Shown: in pieces, positions 1 through 5,993 of the stretch
Layout: every line of letters starts with the position of its first letter
How positions within the stretch are numbered: the first letter of the stretch is position 1
Assembly (NCBI GenBank): GCA_003518245.1
Contig: DOZA01000280.1
Span: forward strand, 1 to 6,982
From: Bacteroidales bacterium
GTDB taxonomy: Bacteria > Bacteroidota > Bacteroidia > Bacteroidales > VadinHA17
Direction: 5' to 3'
DNA length: 6,982 nucleotides
The notes under the pieces: generated by a model
Told to the model about the DNA's origin: nothing
The model's input: only the letters and a program-made list of their open reading frames with translations
Databases searched by the model: none
Translations under genes and position numbers: made by a program

Positions 1-22
1 GCGCGGATCTCCAGATCCGTGC
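1..22. repeat. Hairpin / REP-like palindrome at window edge
   Basis: The arms GCGCGGATC (1-9) and GATCCGTGC (14-22) pair over nine positions, one of them a G-T pair, around the 4-nt loop TCCA. No T-run follows on the plus strand, so this is not a standard intrinsic terminator in that direction. It could be one copy of a dispersed palindromic repeat of the REP type found between genes, or a stem belonging to something left of the window. The left arm begins at base 1, so the true extent is unknown. Confidence 0.5.
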
Positions 23-40
23 CAAACTACGGTAGATTAA

Positions 41-72
41 ACATCTCAACATCTCAACCCCTCAACCCCTCA
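41..72. repeat. Four tandem 8-bp units
   Basis: Four consecutive 8-mers are visible: ACATCTCA twice (41-56), then ACCCCTCA twice (57-72). The two versions differ at two positions. The last unit contains, on the minus strand, the stop codon of the thioredoxin-like ORF (72-70), so the array abuts or slightly invades the end of that gene. Short CTCAAC-type microsatellites of this sort suggest slippage-prone intergenic sequence. No function can be assigned. Confidence 0.7.
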
Positions 73-285
73 ACTAAATATCATATCATAGTACCTCCTG
101 ATTTTATCCTCCAGCTGCTGAATGGATATATATTTGCTTTCCCTGATATATTCTTTCCCTTCAAAATAAACCAGTATGGTTGGAGTAGAGTAAACACCTG
201 GACTATTACATGCAACCCATCCCGGGCTGAAGAAATAGATCATCAACGCGGTGTTTTCATTTATCAGCCTGGCGAAACTTACCAT
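70..285 (-). pseudogene. Thioredoxin-like protein, internally deleted remnant
   Basis: The 71-residue reading frame looks like a small thioredoxin-fold protein with its centre missing. Residues 1-27 resemble the first helix, the first core strand and the active-site turn ('ALMIYFFSP' then 'GWVAC'). Residues 31-71 resemble the C-terminal half, with the Thr-Pro expected at the cis-proline position ('YSTPTILVYFEGKEYI') and a final helix. A normal member has roughly 95-105 residues, so about 30-40 residues between active site and cis-proline loop are absent. Only one cysteine (C27) remains where CxxC is expected; the first position appears to be Trp. The join keeps the frame, so no stop or frameshift marks it. 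The start ATG at 285-283 has no clear Shine-Dalgarno sequence, which is normal in Bacteroidota. It is divergent from the radical SAM gene. It is probably non-functional as a redox enzyme, although a shortened expressed protein cannot be excluded. Confidence 0.55.
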
Positions 286-360
286 CAGGAATATTGTATT
301 GAAATAAATTAAATCACTTTTTGTCGAAGAAACACAAATTTTTACTAATTTGTTCTTTGA

Positions 361-1278
361 ATGAGTAAACTATCTGCATATCAAAGATATACCGACCTGT
401 ATAAACAGGGGGTACTGCAGCAGAGAGCAGCTGATATGACTAAAAAATTATCAGACTGTACACTCTGCCCCAGGAATTGCAGGGTTAACAGGCTTAAGAA
501 TGAGAAGGGCATTTGCAAAACAGGCCGCAAGGCCATGGTATCTTCATATTCTGCACATTTTGGCGAAGAGAGGCCACTTGTGGGCAGGAATGGATCCGGG
601 ACCATATTCTTTACAAATTGTAATCTTCTCTGCAATTTCTGCCAGAATTATGACATCTCACATCTTGGAAGGGGCATTGAAGTAGATGATCAACAACTTG
701 CCGGAATGATGCTTGATCTGCAAGAGCGAGGATGTCATAATATTAACCTTGTTACTCCTTCTCATGTGGTCCCTCAAATTTTATCCGCTCTGGTAATTGC
801 TGCTGAAAAAGGACTTGATATTCCCCTGGTTTTTAATACCGGAGGATACGATAAGGTAAGCACACTGAAAGAGCTTGATAAAATAATTGATATTTATATG
901 CCGGATTTTAAATTCTGGACAGAAGACCTGTCTGTTAAGACCTGTAATATAAATAATTACAGAACAGTAGCCCTTAGAGCAATAAATGAAATGCACAGGC
1001 AGGTTGGTGATCTAATAATAGGAGATACAGGGCTTGCTGTGCATGGCCTTCTGGTACGTCATCTGGTTTTGCCGGGTTATCCCGATGAAACCAGGAAAAT
1101 TCTTTATCATATCTCGGAATATTTATCAAAGAATACCTATGTAAATATTATGGCCCAGTATTATCCCAGTGGGGAGGTGCATCACTCAGACAGACTGGGC
1201 AGGATGCTCAGACCCGGGGAGCACAGGGCGGCAGTTAATTACGCAAAGTCCGTTGGGCTGCAACGTATTGATTATTAG
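361..1278 (+). CDS. PflX-type radical SAM protein (COG1313-like)
   Basis: A complete 305-residue protein of the radical SAM superfamily, most like the PflX group of putative pyruvate-formate-lyase-activating-enzyme relatives. The SAM/[4Fe-4S] motif CX3CX2C is C87-C91-C94 ('NCNLLCNFCQN'). An N-terminal cysteine cluster, C33-C36-C40 and C52, is typical of PflX and may hold a second metal or Fe-S site. 'NTGGYD' fits the SAM-binding glycine stretch. The C-terminal part contains 'LVLPGYPDETRKIL' and 'YYPSGEV', features I associate with this group. The product should be cytosolic and oxygen-sensitive. Its physiological substrate is unknown: PflX proteins are named from similarity to glycyl-radical activases, and no glycyl-radical enzyme is encoded here. 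ATG 361 was chosen because it leaves a normal N-terminus before the first cysteine cluster. No SD sequence precedes it. The AmmeMemoRadiSam family is a less likely alternative, since its usual partner gene is absent. Confidence 0.85.
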   Translation: MSKLSAYQRYTDLYKQGVLQQRAADMTKKLSDCTLCPRNCRVNRLKNEKGICKTGRKAMVSSYSAHFGEERPLVGRNGSGTIFFTNCNLLCNFCQNYDISHLGRGIEVDDQQLAGMMLDLQERGCHNINLVTPSHVVPQILSALVIAAEKGLDIPLVFNTGGYDKVSTLKELDKIIDIYMPDFKFWTEDLSVKTCNINNYRTVALRAINEMHRQVGDLIIGDTGLAVHGLLVRHLVLPGYPDETRKILYHISEYLSKNTYVNIMAQYYPSGEVHHSDRLGRMLRPGEHRAAVNYAKSVGLQRIDY

Positions 1279-1388
1279 TCTAATAGTGTCTTTTAACTGT
1301 TTTGTTCTGCATGCCGGACTGTATTTGTTAAATGATATATATTTATTGATTATTCTATCTTTTTTTCGTATATTAATTACGAGAATTT

Positions 1389-1410
1389 TTGATTACGGGT
1401 AATTAATCAA
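1389..1410. promoter_or_regulatory. Inverted repeat upstream of small protein gene
   Basis: TTGATTA (1389-1395) and TAATCAA (1404-1410) form a perfect 7-bp inverted repeat with an 8-nt spacer, ending 10 bp before the ATG at 1421. It could be an operator or a weak hairpin in the 5' leader. The overlapping AATTTTTG (1384-1391) is one base from the Bacteroidota -7 consensus TAnnTTTG, but no good TTTG lies at the expected distance upstream, so the promoter is uncertain. The surrounding DNA is very AT-rich, and repeats of this kind can occur by chance. Confidence 0.25.
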
Positions 1411-1420
1411 TTTATTAATT

Positions 1421-1819
1421 ATGGGTAAGAATGTAGGAGTCTGGCTTGACAAAGAAAAAGCCTATGTTATTTCCGTGAATGGGTGTAAACATGAAATCCA
1501 GAAGGTTGAATCAAATGTAGAAACCAGAGTTCGTTATAACGGCGAAACAAAGTCTTATTCCAGAATTGGAGGTACATTTTTCAACCCTTCCAAGAAAAAG
1601 ACTAAAAGGGAAAAACATCAGCTAAATCATTACCTGGCTGATCTTTCCAGTAAATTATCGGGGGCTGATAATATTTTGATCTTTGGCCCTGCTGATGTAA
1701 AAAAAGAGTTGAAGAAAGTATTAATCAAAAGAAAGGATAAACCAGCCATCAGCCTGGAATCTGCTGAGAAGATGACAGAAAACCAGATGGTTGCCAGGGT
1801 AAAAAAATATTTTACCTAG
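1421..1819 (+). CDS. Small conserved protein, possible eRF1-like (baeRF-type) domain
   Basis: A complete 132-residue protein with no signal peptide or membrane segment, so probably cytosolic. It opens with 'VGVWLDKEKAYVISV', a strand pair followed by a short segment ('IQKVESNVETR') as in a widespread group of bacterial hypothetical proteins. The middle (about residues 45-70) is Lys/Arg-rich and contains 'RIGG' and 'KREKHQLNHYLADL'. The second half has 'ADNILIFGPADVKKELKKVL', then 'ESAEKMTENQMVARVKKYF'. The strand-then-FGPA-then-helix pattern recalls the RNase H-like fold of eRF1 domain 2 relatives (baeRF / host-attachment-like proteins), some of which are thought to act at ribosomes; this is remote resemblance, not a firm assignment. 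Predicted charge is strongly basic, which would suit RNA or ribosome contact. It stands alone in its direction, 142 bp after the radical SAM gene, and converges on the GH3 gene. It is real coding sequence; function unknown. Confidence 0.75.
   Translation: MGKNVGVWLDKEKAYVISVNGCKHEIQKVESNVETRVRYNGETKSYSRIGGTFFNPSKKKTKREKHQLNHYLADLSSKLSGADNILIFGPADVKKELKKVLIKRKDKPAISLESAEKMTENQMVARVKKYFT
1798..1816. terminator. Weak hairpin at the convergent gene junction
   Basis: GGTAAAA (1798-1804) and TTTTACC (1810-1816) form a 7-bp stem with a 5-nt loop inside the last codons of the small protein gene. The two convergent genes are separated by only 7 bp, so any terminator must overlap coding sequence. The hairpin could serve either direction, but it has only two G-C pairs and no clean U-tract after it on either strand. 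Termination function is therefore weakly supported. Confidence 0.25.
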
Positions 1820-1826
1820 AGATTTA

Positions 1827-4763
1827 TTATTTCCTTATTAAATCAATAGTGCTCTGAAGTATTTCAGTCCTGATATTAAGGTCATACAGCAGGCTATTGT
1901 CACGGCTGGGATATACCCTGTTGGATAAGAATACATAGCTCAGTTCATATTTGGGATCTACCCAGGCAAAAGTGCCGGTAAAGCCTGAATGGCCAAAACT
2001 TAAGGGAGATGCTCCCGGGCAGGGATAATCGTCCGGGGTACCTTCATTCTCATCCACCAGAGGTTTGTCAAAGCCAAGTCCTCTTCTGTTATCATTCCCG
2101 GGGTACTGGTAGGAGGTATATTCCTTAATGATGTCTTCTTCTATTATCTGTTCATTGCCGTATCTGCCTCCCCGCCGATACATTTCCATTAACTTGATAA
2201 GATCATTGGCTGTGGCAAAAAGACCTGCATTACCAGAAAATCCTCCCATCATAGCTGCTCCTTCATCATGAACATATCCATGTATTAATTGTTTGCGGAA
2301 GAATGTATCTATCTCTGTAGGTACAATACTTGATTCAGGGTAGAACCTGAACGGGTTAAATACAATATTATAAGCACCCAGTTTGTGATAAATATTCTTA
2401 TACAGGAAATCTTCAAACTTATCCCCGGTCTGGTTCTCAATGATCTCAGGCACAAGGTAAAACACCAGGCCTGAATATACATATTCCTTCTCAGCCAGGG
2501 GAGATCGTTTTATTGCTTTCTTTATCTTTTTATAATAGTTGCGGTGTATATACAGACCATTTGCAACAGGATAAGGATAGCGATCCGACTTTACCCTTTT
2601 AAATGTCCACCATTTGAAAGAACCATTATCCCTGACTGTATTCTTCCAGTACGGTATCCACGGGAACAATCCTGCCTGATGAGCCAGTATCTCACGCATA
2701 AAGAGATCTTTCTTGTCAGAATGCTTCATTTCAGGGATATATTTTACCAGCCTGTCATCGGGAGAAAATAAATCTGAACAGTTAAGCTTCATAAGTCCTG
2801 TAGTGGAAGCAGCCACTTTGGTTACAGAGGCCAGGTCAAAAAGATCATTTTCTTGTACGTCTATTCTTGAGTCGTAAGTATGTGTACCATAGCATTTATG
2901 GTAGAATACAATTCCTTTCCTTGCAAGTATGACCTCACAGCCCGGGTAGGCACCTGACTCCAATCCAATCACTGCAAGTGAGTCTATCTTTCTTTCAAGT
3001 ATCTCCGAGGGTATACCGGCATCTTCCGGGTAACCGTACTGAAGCCTTATATTTCCCGGTGTTATTATCCCAAAACCCTCCGTATATTTATCGTTTATGG
3101 TTACAGGTAATTTACCATGACCGCCGATACCACCAAAAATCAATTGCGCGGCCAGCTCCTCGGCATAATTATTCTCCTGGTAAGTAATAACCAATCCTTT
3201 GGCATTCTGCAGGCCTTCTATACGGTCTACAGCATATGGATTGCCAAAATATACAGCCAGCAGGTTGGTACTATCACTGAGTAAAGAAATCAGTTCAACT
3301 GCTTCATCATTTATTCCAAAATTATTATATGGTCTTTGATCGGTGTCGAATATACCTGCTATTACAAGGTCATAACCCTTCAGTTTTTTCAACAGGCTGT
3401 CTTTCTTTTCTTCCGGCCAGTAGAAATTATCAATCCTGGTATAGTTCTCAGCCATGGACTGAAAGGCTGTCTTTTCTGTTCTGTTAATAGCCAGGCATGC
3501 TATTTTGTTCTTATCCAGATCTTTAACAGGTATAATATTACTATTGTTGTTCAATACAGTAATTGCACCGGCATAAAGTTTTCTGATAAACGATTTATTA
3601 GCATTGCTGTTTGATATCTTTTTTGCCTCCTTTGCATCCGGTGTCCCGGAGTATAATCCTGACCAGTATTTAAATGCAAGGATTTTCCTCGTTGTATTTT
3701 CTATCTGCTCATAAGGGATACGGCCATTATCATAATATTCCTTAATAGCATTTACGGCTGTTTCAACATCACTCACATATTCCAGGATATCGTTTCCGGC
3801 CTGGTAGGCAAGGGCATCAGCTTCTCCCGGTCCATAAAACTTTGTCAGCCCTTTCATATTCATGGCATCAGTCAGGGCTAGCCCTTTGAAATCCAGTTCA
3901 TTCTTCAGCAGCCCTGTCATTATCTTTTTAGAAAGTGTTGATGATAAGTTAGTAGTGGTGTCAAATGCAGGAATATTAAGATGAGCTGACATTATAGCTC
4001 CTATACCATTGTCAATAGCATGTTTAAATGGATAAAGCTCAAGGCTGTCGAATCTCTGACGGCTATGGAATAATACAGGGAGATCGTGATGCGAATCAGT
4101 ATCTGTATCGCCATGACCCGGGAAGTGTTTAGCAGTGGCCAGAACCCCGTTATCCTGCATTCCTTTCATATACATTAGGACTTTTCGGGTTACCTTATCC
4201 CTGTTTTCTCCAAATGACCTGAAATTAATTACAGGATTGAAAGGATTATTATTTATATCAGCCACCGGGGCAAGGTTAATATTTATACCGAGCAGCTTTA
4301 GTTGAGAGGCTATCCTCCTGCCCATATCATATATCAGTGAATCATTACTTATAGCACCCAGGGTCATCTGGTAGGGATAATCCTGGATATTATCAAGCCT
4401 CATACCCGGTCCCCATTCACCATCAAGAGCAATACCAAGTGGTATTTCAGATATATCCTGGTAATGTTTTATCAATTCTACTTGTTTGTCAGGTGTCCCC
4501 TGGAAAAAAACCAGTCCACCTATACCATGCTCCCTTATCGTACGGTCGACATCCATGTAATGACTTATATCCCTGTTTGACCAGGTAGCAATGAATATAC
4601 TCTGGGCAATTTTCTCTTCGATAGTCATTTCTGATATAACAGAGTCGACCCAGGGGTGATTACAGTACTGTAGGTATTCGGGATCCTGGGAATAGGTATT
4701 AAGGGATAATATAACGAAACATATTGATAATATGTTAATTGACAGGTATTTATAAATCATCAT
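1827..4763 (-). CDS. Exported NagZ-like GH3 beta-N-acetylglucosaminidase fused to AmiE-like serine hydrolase
   Basis: A 978-residue two-enzyme fusion. Residues 1-25 are a Sec signal peptide (hydrophobic 'INILSICFVILSL', likely cleavage after 'TYS'), with no lipobox cysteine, so the product is periplasmic or secreted. Residues about 38-370 are a GH3 TIM-barrel with the NagZ signature 'KHFPGHGDTDTDSHHDLP' (212-229): D223 and H225 match the Asp-His general-acid/base dyad and D299 ('LTDAMNM') the nucleophile. Residues about 395-555 resemble the GH3 C-terminal alpha/beta domain. Residues about 575-970 are a beta-lactamase/PBP-fold serine hydrolase: S646-x-x-K649 ('ASVTK'), Y763-S-G765 and H925-S-G927 ('HSGFTGTFAWVDP'). 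In Bacillus, separate NagZ and AmiE remove GlcNAc and then cleave MurNAc from the peptide; this fusion plausibly does both. The start is the first of two adjacent ATGs; the second shortens it by one residue. It is divergent from the membrane protein/kinase pair. Substrate is inferred from motifs; a pure peptidase or esterase role for the second domain is possible. Confidence 0.92.
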   Translation of the reverse strand: MMIYKYLSINILSICFVILSLNTYSQDPEYLQYCNHPWVDSVISEMTIEEKIAQSIFIATWSNRDISHYMDVDRTIREHGIGGLVFFQGTPDKQVELIKHYQDISEIPLGIALDGEWGPGMRLDNIQDYPYQMTLGAISNDSLIYDMGRRIASQLKLLGININLAPVADINNNPFNPVINFRSFGENRDKVTRKVLMYMKGMQDNGVLATAKHFPGHGDTDTDSHHDLPVLFHSRQRFDSLELYPFKHAIDNGIGAIMSAHLNIPAFDTTTNLSSTLSKKIMTGLLKNELDFKGLALTDAMNMKGLTKFYGPGEADALAYQAGNDILEYVSDVETAVNAIKEYYDNGRIPYEQIENTTRKILAFKYWSGLYSGTPDAKEAKKISNSNANKSFIRKLYAGAITVLNNNSNIIPVKDLDKNKIACLAINRTEKTAFQSMAENYTRIDNFYWPEEKKDSLLKKLKGYDLVIAGIFDTDQRPYNNFGINDEAVELISLLSDSTNLLAVYFGNPYAVDRIEGLQNAKGLVITYQENNYAEELAAQLIFGGIGGHGKLPVTINDKYTEGFGIITPGNIRLQYGYPEDAGIPSEILERKIDSLAVIGLESGAYPGCEVILARKGIVFYHKCYGTHTYDSRIDVQENDLFDLASVTKVAASTTGLMKLNCSDLFSPDDRLVKYIPEMKHSDKKDLFMREILAHQAGLFPWIPYWKNTVRDNGSFKWWTFKRVKSDRYPYPVANGLYIHRNYYKKIKKAIKRSPLAEKEYVYSGLVFYLVPEIIENQTGDKFEDFLYKNIYHKLGAYNIVFNPFRFYPESSIVPTEIDTFFRKQLIHGYVHDEGAAMMGGFSGNAGLFATANDLIKLMEMYRRGGRYGNEQIIEEDIIKEYTSYQYPGNDNRRGLGFDKPLVDENEGTPDDYPCPGASPLSFGHSGFTGTFAWVDPKYELSYVFLSNRVYPSRDNSLLYDLNIRTEILQSTIDLIRK

Positions 4764-4884
4764 TCAACAGTTTTGAGAACTTAAAAATAATAAAAAAATT
4801 ATGTCTATTTCGCATCCGGGACTTATATGCTTATAATTATTATTTTTACTGTTTGTAAACAATTATTTCTTCCAAATCATTAAT
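4764..4884. promoter_or_regulatory. Divergent intergenic region, likely two promoters
   Basis: This 121-bp AT-rich gap separates the start of the fused hydrolase gene (minus) from the start of the membrane protein gene (plus), so promoters for both directions should lie here. I found no exact match to the Bacteroidota pattern TTTG-N19-21-TAnnTTTG on either strand. The closest plus-strand element is TACTGTTTG (4847-4855), whose inner spacing is one base too long. Overlapping it is a short imperfect palindrome, TGTTT-GT-AAACA (4850-4861), which could be a repressor or activator site controlling either gene. The shared region would allow co-regulation of the hydrolase and the membrane protein/kinase pair. 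No regulator gene is encoded in the window. Confidence 0.4.
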
Positions 4885-5988
4885 ATGAAAAAACAGCGTT
4901 TACTTTCTCTTGATATTTATCGCGGGATAACTATTGTATTTATGATAATAGTGAATACTCCCGGCAGCTGGCAGTATGTTTATGCACCTTTAAGACATTC
5001 GGAATGGCATGGCTGTACACCTACAGATCTTGTTTTCCCGTCTTTTCTCTTTATTGTGGGTGTATCGATGTGGTTTTCCATGAAGAAATATGGTCACATT
5101 CTGAATGCCAGTTCGGTTACCAAGATAGTTTACCGTAGCCTGGTTATTTTTACTGCAGGTTTTTTACTTACATGGTTCCCCTTTGTGGGCAAAGACCTTT
5201 CCGGTATAAGGATAATGGGTGTACTGCAGCGCATTGCCCTGGCATATGGTCTGGGAGCTATCATCTGCCTTATTTTTAACAGGAAATATCTGTGGATAGT
5301 AACGGCAGTAATACTGTTGGGTTACTGGGCATTTTTATACTTTATGGGTGGTAATGAGCCCTATAGCCTGCAGGGTAATGCCGTTTTAAAATTTGACCTT
5401 CTTGTGCTTGGAAGGAATCATCTTTACCGTGGTTTTGGCATACCATTTGACCCGGAAGGCTTACTCAGCACTTTACCTTCCATAGCAACAGTTATTATTG
5501 GATTTCTTACAGGCAATATAGTGGGGAAAGGACCGGCAGACATGAAGAAAGTATTAAAGATGGTTCTGGCAGGATTACTTCTTACTGTTGCCGGACTGGT
5601 GTGGAAAAGCTGGTTCCCGATTAATAAACCATTGTGGACAAGCTCATATGTTCTGTATACCGGTGGGCTTTCAATGATTATCCTTGGTTTATTATATTTA
5701 ATAATTGATGTATTTAAACTTAAAGCATGGACTGGTTTTTTCAAGGTTTTCGGAATGAATGCTTTGTTTATCTATATTATTGCTTCTCTATGGACAAAGA
5801 TTATGTTAATGGTAAAAATAGGGACGGCAGCAGGAAAAGTAAGCTTGTATTCATGGATATACAGTAAATTATGCGTGCCCTTGCTTGGCAACCTCATGGG
5901 AAGCTTATTATTTGCTCTATTACAGGTGTTCCTTATGTGGATATTAGTATATATCCTTTACAGGAGGAAAGTTTTCATTAAAGTATAG
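4885..5988 (+). CDS. DUF5009 / NagX-type (HGSNAT-related) multi-span membrane protein
   Basis: A complete 367-residue inner-membrane protein with about 10-11 hydrophobic segments (roughly residues 13-29, 48-66, 83-99, 113-131, 138-157, 197-213, 225-245, 260-282, 292-310, 340-360). The N-terminal signature 'SLDIYRGITIVFMI', then 'RHSEWHGCTPTDLVFP', identifies the COG4299 family, which includes bacterial NagX and human heparan-alpha-glucosaminide N-acetyltransferase. H38 in 'RHSEWHG' aligns by eye with the histidine that carries the acetyl group in the human enzyme. 'FDPEGLLSTLPSI' and 'NKPLWTSSYVLYTGG' are further family blocks. Bacterial members are often found with amino-sugar genes; from memory, one has been linked to MurNAc uptake in Tannerella, which I cannot verify here. 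The role could be transport, transacetylation, or both. It is followed after 5 bp by the kinase gene, pointing to an operon, and is divergent from the muropeptide hydrolase. Family assignment is firm; substrate and reaction are not. Confidence 0.9.
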   Translation: MKKQRLLSLDIYRGITIVFMIIVNTPGSWQYVYAPLRHSEWHGCTPTDLVFPSFLFIVGVSMWFSMKKYGHILNASSVTKIVYRSLVIFTAGFLLTWFPFVGKDLSGIRIMGVLQRIALAYGLGAIICLIFNRKYLWIVTAVILLGYWAFLYFMGGNEPYSLQGNAVLKFDLLVLGRNHLYRGFGIPFDPEGLLSTLPSIATVIIGFLTGNIVGKGPADMKKVLKMVLAGLLLTVAGLVWKSWFPINKPLWTSSYVLYTGGLSMIILGLLYLIIDVFKLKAWTGFFKVFGMNALFIYIIASLWTKIMLMVKIGTAAGKVSLYSWIYSKLCVPLLGNLMGSLLFALLQVFLMWILVYILYRRKVFIKV

Positions 5989-5993
5989 ATTTT

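Noticed and set aside
19..312. Plus-strand open frame of 97 codons at the left edge
   Set aside because: It runs antisense to the thioredoxin-like frame, has low-complexity Ser/Pro content from the 8-bp repeats, and resembles no protein family. The minus-strand frame explains the sequence.
320..352. Possible Bacteroidota promoter for the radical SAM gene (TTTG at 320-323, TTTG at 349-352)
   Set aside because: The TA of the -7 element is not at the required spacing, with 4 bases or 1 base in between instead of 2. Only a partial match, so not annotated.
1169..1402. Plus-strand frame of 77 codons spanning the end of the radical SAM gene and the following gap
   Set aside because: Its first half overlaps the radical SAM coding region in another frame, and its hydrophobic tail merely translates AT-rich intergenic DNA.
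4850..4861. TGTTT-GT-AAACA imperfect palindrome considered as a defined operator
   Set aside because: Arms are only 5 bp in a very AT-rich gap and match no regulator consensus I can name. It is mentioned under the intergenic region but not claimed as a separate site.
5424..5744. Minus-strand open frame of 106 codons inside the membrane protein gene
   Set aside because: It is wholly antisense to a well-recognised DUF5009 gene and has no family resemblance. The same applies to the plus-strand frames inside the GH3 gene (2544-2771, 2978-3187, 3336-3614).
5962..5967. AGGAGG, a perfect Shine-Dalgarno core, before the kinase gene
   Set aside because: It lies 26 nt upstream of ATG 5994, too far to position that start, and no start codon lies at the right distance. 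It falls inside the last codons of the membrane protein gene and is likely chance.
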